DNA of 64,000 bases from Intestinimonas timonensis (GCF_900626145.1 NZ_LR130816.1:1091960-1155959); one strand, 5' to 3'; positions 15,801 through 24,835 are shown, counted from the first letter of the stretch. Notes: generated by a model not told the origin, from the letters alone. A program made the numbers and translations.

Positions 15801-16058
15801 TTACGGTATAATAACGACAAACGGAAAAAGCCTTGATTTTCAAGGGGTTTCAGCGTTTGTCGCCGTCTATTCAATTCCTTTTCCCAAGTTGAAATATGGC
15901 GAGAAAATTGACGAAAAAAGGAGGCTGTTACATTAACGACAAAACTGAATAGTGCCAGCGGTCCGGCATTTTGCCTGACCGCTGATTGCCGTGGGCGTTT
16001 CATCTTATTAGGTGGACGCCCTTTTTTCATGCAGATTTTTAGAAGAAAGGAGCCACAC
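15801..16058 (+). promoter_or_regulatory. ICE left-end leader with repeats and two hairpins
   Basis: Contains CGACAAACG (15815-15823) with a perfect inverted copy at 15854-15862, and a second direct TAACGACAAA at 15934-15943. A CCTTGA/TCAAGG hairpin lies at 15831-15845, a CAGCGGTC/GACCGCTG hairpin at 15956-15984, then a GGGCGT/ACGCCC stem with T6 at 15993-16027. The last is a terminator just ahead of the first ICE gene. The layout suggests recombinase-arm or repressor sites followed by attenuation. Confidence 0.55.
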
Positions 16059-16580
16059 GTGGAACTGAACGAAATGGAAAAAAAGATGCTCTTTCAGGCC
16101 GAAGGAGACTGTCAGGCAAAGGTCCTGAATGAGCTTTACATGACCGTGCGCTACTCAAACAATTCCGAGCTGCGGGAGACAGCGGAAAGCCTTATGGCAA
16201 AGGTGCGTGTCCTATCGGATCGCGAGTGCATGGATTTGGTGCGGGACATTCAGAAAAATTACCGGCTGCCCTACCCGCCCCGGACCATCGGGGAAAGGAT
16301 CGCCGAGGCCAGGCAGCAGTCCGGCGCAGAGAAATTAAAAGGACATGACATTATGGGGCTGGAACGGTTTGACCCTGAGGTAAAGCACATGATCGTCTTT
16401 GATGTGCTGTCCTATGCTTCCCCTGTTGGGGACAAGGGCGATAAGATGCGCCTGTTTCTTACGGAGGCCGGCTATCAGAAATTCTTAGAGAGCCAGGAAC
16501 GGGGTGAAGTCAAACTGAAAAACCATGCGAAGGTCTCAGGCGGCCATCTCCATTATGACCGCAGGGACCGCGTTTTGTAA
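16059..16580 (+). CDS. ICE hypothetical protein (first gene of replication module)
   Basis: 173 residues if started at GTG 16059, chosen because AAAGGAG lies 7 bases upstream; an in-frame ATG at 16029 falls in the terminator tail. The N-terminal half is helical (ELNEMEKKMLFQAEGDCQAK, SELRETAESLMAKVRVLSDR); the C-terminal part is mixed with KHMIVFDVLSYASPVGDKGD. I do not recognise a named domain. It sits immediately ahead of the DUF6017-type replication protein, a constant neighbourhood in this ICE type, suggesting a role in element replication or its control. Confidence 0.65.
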   Translation: MELNEMEKKMLFQAEGDCQAKVLNELYMTVRYSNNSELRETAESLMAKVRVLSDRECMDLVRDIQKNYRLPYPPRTIGERIAEARQQSGAEKLKGHDIMGLERFDPEVKHMIVFDVLSYASPVGDKGDKMRLFLTEAGYQKFLESQERGEVKLKNHAKVSGGHLHYDRRDRVL

Positions 16581-16609
16581 CGGAATAACCGAAGAAAGGA
16601 GGCTGTGAA

Positions 16610-17482
16610 ATGGCTGTATTCCGTGTAGAGAAAACGAAGGACTTTACGGTTATGAGCAATCACCACCTGCGCAATACGGAACTGTCCTTAAAGGCGAAGG
16701 GGCTTCTTTCCCTTATGCTGTCGCTGCCGGAAGATTGGGATTATACCACAAAGGGGCTGGCCCACATTTGCAGGGATGGCGTGGATTCCATTACTACCGC
16801 CCTGAAGGAGCTGGAGCGGCACGGGTATCTCACCAGGCAGCGCCTCCGCTATGAAAACGGACAGTTGGGAGATATTGAGTATACGATCCATGAAAAGCCC
16901 GCAACTGGCGTAAAACAAGGTGTTCCACCTAAACGGGAAAATCCAAGACAGGTAAATCCAAGACAGGCAAAACCTGAACAGGCGGAACCTGAACAGGAAA
17001 ATCCCGCACAATTAAATACTGATCCACAAAGGACTAAAAAATCAAAAACGGATATATCAAGAACACATCAGTCAATCTATCCGGCAGAGCCGGAAACGGC
17101 AGGCCGCCAGGATGGGATTGATAGGATGGATATGGCAGAGGCATATCGAGAAATTATCAAAGAGAATGTTGAGTATGATTTCTTGGTTCCCCGATATGGG
17201 AGGGAACGCATGGACGAGACTGTGGAGCTCATGCTGGAAACGGTGCTGTCAAGACGGTCATATATCCGCATTGCCGGAGATGACTTCCCACGGGAGGTTG
17301 TCAGGAGCCGGTTCTTAAAGATCAATTCCGGCCACTTGGAGTATGTCTTTGACTGTATCGACAAGAATGTTACGAAAGTCAACAATATCAAGGCTTATCT
17401 GCTGGCGGCGCTGTATAATGCCCCGGCAACGATGGATAGCTATTACCGTGCGGAGGTCAACCATGACCTGTACGGCTGTTAG
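16610..17482 (+). CDS. RepA/DUF6017-type helix-turn-helix replication protein
   Basis: 290 residues behind AAAGGAGG. The N-terminal domain (AVFRVEKTKDFTVMSNHHLR, LSLKAKGLLSLMLSLPEDWD, CRDGVDSITTALKELERHGY) is the winged-helix replication-initiator domain common to ICE RepA-like proteins. A Pro/Gln/Glu-rich linker (residues about 110-165, with repeated PRQ and PEQ units) is followed by the DUF6017-like C-terminal domain (EIIKENVEYDFLVPRYGRER ... NSGHLEYVFDCIDKNVTKVN). Likely function is binding an origin to start ICE replication after excision. Codon use and strand match the rest of the ICE. Confidence 0.8.
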   Translation: MAVFRVEKTKDFTVMSNHHLRNTELSLKAKGLLSLMLSLPEDWDYTTKGLAHICRDGVDSITTALKELERHGYLTRQRLRYENGQLGDIEYTIHEKPATGVKQGVPPKRENPRQVNPRQAKPEQAEPEQENPAQLNTDPQRTKKSKTDISRTHQSIYPAEPETAGRQDGIDRMDMAEAYREIIKENVEYDFLVPRYGRERMDETVELMLETVLSRRSYIRIAGDDFPREVVRSRFLKINSGHLEYVFDCIDKNVTKVNNIKAYLLAALYNAPATMDSYYRAEVNHDLYGC

Positions 17483-17558
17483 GCGCTTTCGGGCGTCTTT
17501 TTCATATCATCGCAGGAAGGAGGCGAAGCACGATGAATCAGAAATCCGTGCCGGCACC

Positions 17559-18542
17559 ATGCCGGGCGTAACCCAGGAACAGATTGAACAGGCACGTGAG
17601 TCTGACCTGTTTGCGTATATACAGTCCCATGAACCAGGAGTACTCAAACGGGATGGAGCAAACTACCGGCATAAGGAGCATGACAGCCTGGTCTATGTTA
17701 CCGGAAAAGATTACTGGTATTGGAATAGCCGGGGACGCAGGATCAACGCCCTGGACTATTTGATTGAGATTCGGGGGTATGGTCTGGTAGATGCGGTGAA
17801 CCGGCTGATTGGCGGGGATATTCAAAGGGAATCGTCTTACCGGAAATCGGCAGCTACAAGTCCTCCGAAAAAGGAACCGGAAAAAAAGCCTTTTTATCTT
17901 CCCTGGGCCAGAAGATGTGCTACCTCTGCTGTTTCGTATTTACAGCGGCGCGGGATCAGCTCGGATGTGATCCGCCGGTGCTTTCGGAACGGACTTTTCT
18001 ATGAGGCCCGGTATCATGGCGAACCGGTCTGTGTGTTTGTCGGGAAGGACGACGCGGGGAAAGCGAAGTTTGCCTGTATGCGCAGTATCACCGGCAATCT
18101 CAGAAAGGATGTTTACGGCAGTGACAAGGAATTTAGCTTCTGCTACCCGCCACGGAATCCGGGCAGCCGCCATGTGGCTGTTTTTGAAGCCCCCATTGAT
18201 GCCCTTTCCCATGCCACGCTGCAGGATCTTGAAGGCTGGAAATGGGATGGCTACCGCTTATCCCTGGGAGGCACTTCCCATGTGGCGCTGACCGCATTTC
18301 TGGAACGCCACCCGGAAATAAAGCGGGTCACGCTTTACATGGACAATGATTTTGGCGGCCTTACCAATGCCCGGAAAATCAAAGCCATGCTCCATGAGGA
18401 TCAGCGTTTTAAGCATATCCGGGTAGGCGTCAACCCACCCCGCATCGGAAAGGACTATAACGAAAAGCTGCTATATACCAGGGAACAGATCAGGGACCGC
18501 CAACTACAATGCCGCCAGAAACAGGCGGCAGTTTCAATTTAA
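17559..18542 (+). CDS. DUF3991/TOPRIM-domain protein (primase-like)
   Basis: About 327 residues from ATG 17559 (MPGVTQEQIEQARESDLFAY). A DUF3991 domain occupies the first 130 residues (YWYWNSRGRRINALDYLIEI). A TOPRIM domain follows (VAVFEAPIDALSHATLQ, then RVTLYMDNDFGG, with the acidic ExxIDA and DND signatures). Such proteins are thought to act as primases or nicking-type enzymes in element DNA processing. Odd: the best ribosome site (GGAAGGAGG) points to ATG 17533, whose frame stops after 12 codons; the long frame is one base off and remains open upstream. A one-base indel near 17540-17558 may have changed the start, and translation from 17559 would then be weak. Confidence 0.75.
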   Translation: MPGVTQEQIEQARESDLFAYIQSHEPGVLKRDGANYRHKEHDSLVYVTGKDYWYWNSRGRRINALDYLIEIRGYGLVDAVNRLIGGDIQRESSYRKSAATSPPKKEPEKKPFYLPWARRCATSAVSYLQRRGISSDVIRRCFRNGLFYEARYHGEPVCVFVGKDDAGKAKFACMRSITGNLRKDVYGSDKEFSFCYPPRNPGSRHVAVFEAPIDALSHATLQDLEGWKWDGYRLSLGGTSHVALTAFLERHPEIKRVTLYMDNDFGGLTNARKIKAMLHEDQRFKHIRVGVNPPRIGKDYNEKLLYTREQIRDRQLQCRQKQAAVSI

Positions 18543-18555
18543 GGGGGATTTTGGT

Positions 18556-18780
18556 ATGAATGAAGCACAGCAGATTTGCTTTACGGACAGCGCGGGAAAG
18601 GCGCTGTTTTCGATTCCTGATAATGGCCTTCTCTGTCTGCACTATGGGAATGGAGACCGGCATTTTTCTCTTTGCCGGCGTCTGGATCAGACCCATGCGG
18701 AGATTGACGGCGTGAAATATTCCCTTCGGGAATTTTCCCGGAGGATGGAACACAACAAAATCAGTTTTGCCCCGGCTTAA
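18556..18780 (+). CDS. ICE hypothetical protein, 74 aa
   Basis: 74 residues, ATG behind AAGGGGG, 13 bases after the TOPRIM gene. Beta-rich (ALFSIPDNGLLCLHYGNGDR, EIDGVKYSLREFSRRME). I do not recognise a domain. The tight spacing between the TOPRIM gene and the HTH gene shows it belongs to the ICE operon and is not a spurious frame. Confidence 0.65.
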   Translation: MNEAQQICFTDSAGKALFSIPDNGLLCLHYGNGDRHFSLCRRLDQTHAEIDGVKYSLREFSRRMEHNKISFAPA

Positions 18781-18812
18781 CAGCGGGGCCAGAATAACAG
18801 GAGGTTTTCACT

Positions 18813-19097
18813 ATGACGAAAACAGAAAATACCGCTTTGCAGATGATCGCCGAGGCCGCCCGGTGCCCGGAATATGGCCCCGATATGGTTAAGGCTCTGA
18901 TGAAAAAATTGGATATGAATGAAAAGGGCTTTGCACTTCTGATGAATGTTACGCCCTCTACCGTCCGGTTCTGGACCAGCGGCGCCGTTCAGCCCAGCGG
19001 TACGGCGAAACGCCTGATGCAGATTTATGAGACCGGGCCGGAAATCGTAAGTAAGATTGCCGGCGGGCAGCACCCGGAGAATGGGAGGGATTCATAA
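18813..19097 (+). CDS. XRE/HigA-like helix-turn-helix protein
   Basis: 94 residues with AGGAGG upstream. The central region ALMKKLDMNEKGFALLMNVT followed by PSTVRFWTSGAVQPSGTAKR is a clear helix-turn-helix of the XRE/HigA type, with the recognition helix around TPSTVRFWTSG. No toxin partner is adjacent. The gene abuts the next one (TAA then ATG), so the two are cotranslated. A regulator of the ICE operon is the likely role; the target is unknown. Confidence 0.75.
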   Translation: MTKTENTALQMIAEAARCPEYGPDMVKALMKKLDMNEKGFALLMNVTPSTVRFWTSGAVQPSGTAKRLMQIYETGPEIVSKIAGGQHPENGRDS

Positions 19098-19889
19098 ATG
19101 GCAGAGGAAATCACACAGCCTGTCGATGCGATGGAACAGCCCATTGCTGAAAATGAACAGGTGAAAGCGCTGCTTGCGCTCCTAAAGGAACACAACGCTG
19201 CGGGTTATGAGGACTTTGCGCAACTCATTGAATCTGTCACAACGATGGAAAGCCGTCTCTCCGCTGCACTTGGAGAACTGGAGGCTATGCGGGAGGATTT
19301 GCTGAAAATGCAGGATCATTCCCTGAAAGCCTCCCTTCAAAAGACCTGCAAGGCATTGGAGGCGAATGTCACTTCCATGCAGCAGAAATTATCGGAACTG
19401 AAAGGCCGGATCGTTGAGGGATGCAAGCATATCCTGGCGGATTTTAAGGAACGCGGTGTTGCTGCCCTGAATGGGATCACCCATTTTCTTCACCTGAAAC
19501 CGGCATTAGAAACGATTTACCAGGGGGCGGAAAATCATCAGCAGGCCAGTAACCGGGCAATGGCAAAGATTGACGCCTTTGTGTCCGAGTACCACGAGGC
19601 TGGGAAACACCTGAAAAATATGCGCCTGGCGCTGATGGGAAAAGAGCCGGTTCAGGAGGCAAAGACCGGTGGTGAGATTGCCCAGTATGTCAAGGCTCCT
19701 TACCGCGCCAGCCGTGCGTGCATGGGGACAGTGAAAAAGAGTGCGGAAAAAGCACTGGACATGTTGGAGAGATTGGAACAGTCCGCAGAGCGCCGTCCCT
19801 CTGTTTTGAAAGCCATGCGGGAGCAGGCGGCAAAAGTGGAACCGGCGAAAAAGCAGCCGGCTCCTTCCCGCGACAAGGACAGCCGGTAA
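19098..19889 (+). CDS. DUF6674-type coiled-coil ICE protein
   Basis: 263 residues starting directly after the HTH gene's stop. Almost entirely helical: heptad-rich segments at about 35-130 (ESRLSAALGELEAMREDLLK, NVTSMQQKLSELKGRI) and 165-240, a short hydrophobic patch near GVAALNGITHFLHLK, and a basic C-terminus. This matches the DUF6674 family found in Clostridia ICEs. No enzymatic motif. A structural or DNA-associated role is possible; the biochemical function is unknown. Confidence 0.65.
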   Translation: MAEEITQPVDAMEQPIAENEQVKALLALLKEHNAAGYEDFAQLIESVTTMESRLSAALGELEAMREDLLKMQDHSLKASLQKTCKALEANVTSMQQKLSELKGRIVEGCKHILADFKERGVAALNGITHFLHLKPALETIYQGAENHQQASNRAMAKIDAFVSEYHEAGKHLKNMRLALMGKEPVQEAKTGGEIAQYVKAPYRASRACMGTVKKSAEKALDMLERLEQSAERRPSVLKAMREQAAKVEPAKKQPAPSRDKDSR

Positions 19890-19922
19890 ATTATCAGGTT
19901 CAGAGTGAAAGGAGGAATTTGA

Positions 19923-20826
19923 TTGAACAATGAACCGCTTCCGCAGATTCATTTGATCCGCGACACGGACCTTATTACATTTGCTTATGAGCTCCATATC
20001 TTCGCGGGCGACTTCCTGCGGGAATCAGAATTTAATATACATTCCCTGGTGACGAATACCGGAACGGATTCGGTTGCCATTATGGGGAAAAACCACATGT
20101 GGCTGTCGGATGCCCTGCACGCCTACTGTTCCACGGCAGACCTCCACCAGATGATTTTTACAACGGAATATATCGGGGCAAGGGCTTTCCTGTTTCACAC
20201 GGACCGGAAAGAGGATGGCCGCCTGTACGGTGACGTTATGATGCTGGACTTAGATACGCTGCGCCAGGACGTGAAAAGAAATACTCTCTCCCCTTATGGT
20301 GTTGACATATATCGCCCAAATGGACGCATGGAAACAGTCAGCCTTGAAAAAATGGCACTCTATGGAGCTCTGCGAAAAAGACGCCTTGAAAAGCTGGGGG
20401 TTCTGCTACAGGCCGGAGCAGGTCACAGAATGGCAGCACCACTATTCCGGTATGTTCAGCCAGTGGAAGGAGCAGGCGTTTTCCTACATGGCTCAGGATT
20501 TGGAGGAACTTCTGAACGTCGGCTATATGGAGGCGGCACAGAATCCCGATACAGACATGTACCGCATACCGTTGGGTACGGCCCGGCAGATGCTTCTTTA
20601 TGATGAAGCGCCGGTTTACCGGCTTCTCCCTTCCGGTCCGGAAAAGATACCCCCTATTGCGGCGGTCCGGGCAGGCTTATGGTATGAGAACTACCGGGAA
20701 TTTGCCGTTGCCCCGGAGGATTTGGGCGCGGTAGATGCCCTGGTACGCAGGGAAACGGACCGGCTCGCAGGGAACCGCCCGAAACTTCATCAATCAGAGA
20801 AAAGCCGTTCCACGCCGGAACGGTAA
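19923..20826 (+). pseudogene. ICE hypothetical protein, frameshifted at an A6 run
   Basis: A TTG start at 19923 follows AAAGGAGG. Frame one gives RDTDLITFAYELHIFAGDF, GDVMMLDLDTLRQDVKRNTL and RPNGRMETVSLEK. At GAAAAAATGG (A run 20347-20352) protein-like sequence moves to the next frame: WHSMELCEKDALKSWGF, MYRIPLGTARQMLLYDEAPV, WYENYREFAVAPEDLGAV, to a stop at 20826. Deleting one A would join the halves into one protein of about 300 residues. This is a frameshift mutation, a sequencing error in the homopolymer, or (less likely) programmed slippage. I do not know the function. Confidence 0.75.
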
Positions 20827-20855
20827 ATTTTTGCACAGACTGGAGGTGATACCGA

Positions 20856-22886
20856 TTGGCAGAAAATTTACAGCATGAAGATTTTGGGGAAAAGATCGGA
20901 GGCGCGAAAAAAGACCTCTGGAAAGACCGCGGCCTATATGTGGATGACCTGGGCGGCATGAATGAGCGGGAGGCAGAGAAATTTGTCAAGAAGGATAATG
21001 TCTGGAAGAAACCGGACTATCAGGCCATGCTTGACGATGGTGTCCCCCTCGGTGTTGTCTACTTCATCAAAAAAGCGCGGGACAGCCTGGGGGCTTCTCC
21101 CCAGTACCGGTACAGCGACACGACCCCTGAGCTTAAGCGTGCCAGACAGGAGGAATATATTGAGACCATCCGGCAGCTACAGGCCGTGATCGAGGATGTG
21201 CGTACACTGGATGACGCCATGCAAGCCTATGACCGCTTTCTGATACAGAATGGATATGTGGAGCAGGTGCAGGGCTGGGCCAGCGGAATCCATTACCGTG
21301 CCACAAAGAAAGGGCAGGATAACCCGGTCATTACCAATAAGCTGGCACAGACTCTATATATCCGCTCTGCTTCTCACTTTGACCGGAACTTTACGCAGAA
21401 GGCACAGCAGGAACAGTTTGGCGTTTCCAAAGACCAGAAGGTGCCAAGGGGCTACGCGATTCACTTCAATGACGGGAAAAACACCTATTCCAGAAATAAC
21501 GACTGGAAACCCGGCACTTATTATGTGACGAAGGGATATTCCATTTTGCAGACGAACTTTGAATCCCGTGAGACAGCCCTGAAATGGGTGCAGGATTTTG
21601 CCCGGCAGCGAAGCAAAGGCGGAAAGGTCCGGTTTACCCCTCCGCAGCTTGCGCATGTGAGAAGGACAGGACCGGACTACCGGAGCGGTCAGGAGATCAC
21701 CGGGCAGCATTATCTTGATACTTTCGGCTTCCGCGGCGGTGAGTTCGGAAACTGGATGAACCAGAATGACCGGCAGGCGTCCCTGAACATGGGGTTTGAA
21801 GCACTGAAAGACCTGGCGGCTGCTTTACAGATCAGCGATCAGGATATTGCCTTTGGGGGCACGCTTGCTATTGCTTTCGGTGCCAGAGGCAGCGGCAACG
21901 CCGCGGCCCATTATGAACCGCTCCGCAAGGTCATCAACCTTACGAAGATGCACGGCGCCGGTTCCCTGGCGCATGAATGGTGGCACGGCTTTGACGACTA
22001 CCTGGGGGCAAAGATGGGCGCAAAAGGGATGCTCTCAGAACAACCCCGCCTTTACCCATTGTTTCAAAAGCTCATTGATACCATGAAGTACAAACCGGAG
22101 ACGCCGGAACAGGCGGCCAAACGTACCGAGGCACAGAACAGCCGGACAAAGAAAAACGCGGCAAGCTGGCTGGATTCGGCGGTGCTTGGCTCCTTGAAAC
22201 GGCATGGTGATGAAAGGACGCTGGCACAGTACGCAGCATTAAAAGACGCTTTCCTTTCCGGGGAAGTCGGTTCTGTGGATAAGATCAGCGCCTTAAAGAA
22301 ATCCGTCAGCGGCCATGTGATCCCCAAAAGTGAACGTGACCGTTTGGAAATGTTCGAGCGGATGCTTCACGGGATGCAGGGACAGGAAACCCCGCAGATC
22401 GGGCGGACAGAGACCGACTACTACCGCAATTCTGTGAGGATGGGAAAGGAATGCGAAAAAGACGGCGGCTATTGGGACAGCAACACAGAAATGACGGCCA
22501 GGGCTTTTGCCTGTTATATCAAGGATAAGCTGCCCTATGCTTCTGATTATCTGGCAGGCCATGCGGATTGCGCTGTAGCCCTCGTTATGGATAAATCCGG
22601 GGAAACAGAGGTTTTGAAAGCCTATCCCCAGGGTGAGGAACGCAGGGCGATCAATGCGGTGTTTGACGAGATCGTGGCAGATTTGAAATTACAGCACACC
22701 CTTACCCATGCGGAAACAACGCTGCCTCTTGCGGTGCAGGCTGTACCGTTGGCTGAAAATGAGCAAATTTCGATTTTTACGATGGAACGCCCTTCGGTGA
22801 TCGGGCAGCTTGCGGCGGCAAGACCGGAAGAAAGAAGTACGCCGGCGCAGGCGGCTCCCAAAAAGTCCCACGCGCCGGAAATTTAA
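20856..22886 (+). CDS. LPD1-domain polyvalent protein with zincin motif
   Basis: 676 residues from TTG 20856, 9 bases after TGGAGG; no suitable ATG is nearer. N-terminal helical region, a central beta-rich domain (PRGYAIHFNDGKNTYSRN), then the large polyvalent protein-associated LPD1-type domain: HYLDTFGFRGGEFGNWMNQN, LAIAFGARGSGNAAAHYEPL and AGSLAHEWWHGFDDYLGAKM. HEWWH (residues about 372-376) is a zinc-metallopeptidase HExxH. Later ARAFACYIKDKLPYASDYL is also typical. Such proteins are thought to enter recipient cells or protect incoming DNA during conjugation, by analogy with phage and ICE polyvalent proteins. Protease activity is inferred. Confidence 0.8.
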   Translation: MAENLQHEDFGEKIGGAKKDLWKDRGLYVDDLGGMNEREAEKFVKKDNVWKKPDYQAMLDDGVPLGVVYFIKKARDSLGASPQYRYSDTTPELKRARQEEYIETIRQLQAVIEDVRTLDDAMQAYDRFLIQNGYVEQVQGWASGIHYRATKKGQDNPVITNKLAQTLYIRSASHFDRNFTQKAQQEQFGVSKDQKVPRGYAIHFNDGKNTYSRNNDWKPGTYYVTKGYSILQTNFESRETALKWVQDFARQRSKGGKVRFTPPQLAHVRRTGPDYRSGQEITGQHYLDTFGFRGGEFGNWMNQNDRQASLNMGFEALKDLAAALQISDQDIAFGGTLAIAFGARGSGNAAAHYEPLRKVINLTKMHGAGSLAHEWWHGFDDYLGAKMGAKGMLSEQPRLYPLFQKLIDTMKYKPETPEQAAKRTEAQNSRTKKNAASWLDSAVLGSLKRHGDERTLAQYAALKDAFLSGEVGSVDKISALKKSVSGHVIPKSERDRLEMFERMLHGMQGQETPQIGRTETDYYRNSVRMGKECEKDGGYWDSNTEMTARAFACYIKDKLPYASDYLAGHADCAVALVMDKSGETEVLKAYPQGEERRAINAVFDEIVADLKLQHTLTHAETTLPLAVQAVPLAENEQISIFTMERPSVIGQLAAARPEERSTPAQAAPKKSHAPEI

Positions 22887-22898
22887 GGAGGTGAAACA

Positions 22899-23723
22899 TT
22901 GGAAGAAAACAAGGACTACAAAGTTTATCGCTTTGATTATCTGACGGAAGGCAGCCAGCTCAAATTTGAGCACAGCGTATATTGCGAGGACGTGGATATT
23001 TCTTCCCTGATTACGCAGGGTGCGGATGCACTGGAGGCATTGCGTCAGGACAGCATGGACGGCGAGCAGAAAGCCTTTGAAATCGTGCAGGCAGCGGCAA
23101 AGCAATGGGAACAGCAGGCGGCGGTCACACAGAAATTGAACCGTGCGCTGGAATATCTGCGGACCCCGGAGGTTGTGCATACCACAAACCAGTGGCAGCC
23201 CAATCGAAATAACAGTGATTGGGAAGAAATCAGCAACAAAGTCTATAAAATGAGCTGCCGGATCAGGGAGGACACCAGCTATGACCGTATCAAAAAGGTT
23301 ATGGTTCCGACTGCATGGTATGTGACCTGGGATTTGTACTTGAATTCACCGAAGGACGGTCACAATATACATCTTGCCGGACAGAACCAGAAACGCTATA
23401 CCGACAAAGCCGCTGCTATGAAATATCTGGAGGGGCGCAAGAAAGCCTATTCCCACCTGTTTACAGAAATCTCCCCGCAGATTCCGAAAGAATATGAACG
23501 CCACTTTACCGTCAATGGTGCCCTCCTTCCCGGTTATACCGTGGAGGGTCAGGAGCCGGTCAAGGCAGAACACACCGCCGCCGAGGTTTCGGAGGGCGGT
23601 ATTTCTTTGCCCGAAAAGACGGGAAAGCCTTCCGTGCTGGGGAAACTGGCGGCAGCAAAATCCCAGGAGAAAGCACCCGCTGCTCCTGCGGCAACAAAAA
23701 AGAAGGAGGATATGCAGCTATGA
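22899..23723 (+). CDS. ICE hypothetical protein, 274 aa
   Basis: Starts with TTG at 22899, 6 bases after AAGGAGG, and ends with TGA overlapping the next ATG. The sequence is mixed alpha/beta with a readable core (YKVYRFDYLTEGSQLKFEHS, SYDRIKKVMVPTAWYVTWDL, KRYTDKAAAMKYLEGRKKAY) and an Ala/Lys-rich C-terminal tail. The tail phrase PSVLGKLAAAK resembles the PSVIGQLAAARP tail of the LPD1 protein just upstream, suggesting a shared short C-terminal motif. No named domain is recognised. Confidence 0.65.
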   Translation: MEENKDYKVYRFDYLTEGSQLKFEHSVYCEDVDISSLITQGADALEALRQDSMDGEQKAFEIVQAAAKQWEQQAAVTQKLNRALEYLRTPEVVHTTNQWQPNRNNSDWEEISNKVYKMSCRIREDTSYDRIKKVMVPTAWYVTWDLYLNSPKDGHNIHLAGQNQKRYTDKAAAMKYLEGRKKAYSHLFTEISPQIPKEYERHFTVNGALLPGYTVEGQEPVKAEHTAAEVSEGGISLPEKTGKPSVLGKLAAAKSQEKAPAAPAATKKKEDMQL

Positions 23724-24829
23724 ACGTGTTAATGGTGGAGCCTGGAAAAGTCCCCTATGCGGTGGATATTGGCGAAGGTCTGGAGGCATTGCAGGCCGCT
23801 GTCGGCGGGGACATTCAGGCTGTTTACCCTTACGATGACCCGGTTGCCCTGATCTGTAACGAAGAAGGCAAATATATGGGGCTTCCCCTAAACCGTGCTC
23901 TCCGTGATGATGAGGGCAATATCTATGATATTGTTGCAGGGAATTTCTTTCTCTGCGGGCTTGGCGAGGAAGATTTTACAGACCTTCCCGCAGACCTTAT
24001 GGAGAAATACCGGCAGCAGTTTGAGCACCCGGAGCAGTTTGTCCGCATTGCCGGGAAAATCCTGGCGGTCAAGCAGCCGGTCCCTTCCGAAGAACAGGAG
24101 GCACAGCGGGCGCAAATGGCCGCACAAGAGGCGCAGCGGGAAGAAATGCGGCTGGACGATTCCACAGACCTTGCCTTTGACCTGGATGTGTTCCTGCGGC
24201 AGCACAGTGACGCTTATGCGGATATGCACCCCGATTTCCATGAGGAAAAAGAGCGCATAGCGGACGAACTCCTTTCCGGGCAGACCGGAAAGATACGCAT
24301 GAGGATGGCAACTGTCATTCAGGAGGAACATCTGGATGTTGAGGCCGGGCCGCTGCTGAATCGCATTGCCGCCTATGAAAAGGAATACGGGATCAGCGCC
24401 TACTCCATTTACCAGCTTGACTTATCGGACAGCACCGACGACCTGCGCTTTATGTCTCTTGACTGGCTGGAAAAGAAAGGACTCCCGGTAGACAGGGACA
24501 ATTACCAAATGGTCTATGCGACAGAACTTTCGCCCGGCGAAACACTGGAAGATATTTATACCCGCTTTAACATCGATCACCCGGAGGATTTTAAGGGCCA
24601 TTCCCTTTCTGTTTCTGATGTGGTAGTGCTCCACGAAAAGGGCAGCGACACCGCCTACTATGTAGACAGCATTGGATTTAAGGAGCTGCCAGATTTCTTT
24701 GGCGGCACCCGGCAGCCGGAGGCAAAGCGGGATGTGTCGCTACGGGAGCAGCTTGACGACGCAAAGAAACAGGCGGCAAAAGCGGAACCTAAGACGCCGG
24801 AGAAAAAGAAAGAACCGGAAAGGAGCTGA
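23720..24829 (+). CDS. DUF3846 plus YodL-domain protein
   Basis: 369 residues; ATG overlaps the preceding TGA (ATGA). Residues 1-115 match DUF3846 (MNVLMVEPGKVPYAVDIGEG, VYPYDDPVALICNEEGKYMG, RALRDDEGNIYDIVAGNFFL). A Gln/Glu-rich helical linker follows, then a YodL-type domain at about 225-330 (AYSIYQLDLSDSTDDLRFMS, YATELSPGETLEDIYTRFNI, SVSDVVVLHEKGSDTAYYVD). The C-terminal tail is charged. Both domains occur widely in Clostridia ICE and phage polyvalent proteins. Function is unknown; possibly a recipient-directed accessory factor. Confidence 0.8.
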   Translation: MNVLMVEPGKVPYAVDIGEGLEALQAAVGGDIQAVYPYDDPVALICNEEGKYMGLPLNRALRDDEGNIYDIVAGNFFLCGLGEEDFTDLPADLMEKYRQQFEHPEQFVRIAGKILAVKQPVPSEEQEAQRAQMAAQEAQREEMRLDDSTDLAFDLDVFLRQHSDAYADMHPDFHEEKERIADELLSGQTGKIRMRMATVIQEEHLDVEAGPLLNRIAAYEKEYGISAYSIYQLDLSDSTDDLRFMSLDWLEKKGLPVDRDNYQMVYATELSPGETLEDIYTRFNIDHPEDFKGHSLSVSDVVVLHEKGSDTAYYVDSIGFKELPDFFGGTRQPEAKRDVSLREQLDDAKKQAAKAEPKTPEKKKEPERS

Positions 24830-24835
24830 TGACTT

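Noticed and set aside
15257..16030. 257-codon minus-strand frame across the tRNA/integrase region
   Set aside because: It runs through the tRNA end, terminators and the ICE leader, and is out of frame with the real integrase tail.
18813..19097. HTH protein as an antitoxin of a toxin-antitoxin pair
   Set aside because: No toxin-like gene is adjacent; neighbours are ICE structural or accessory genes.
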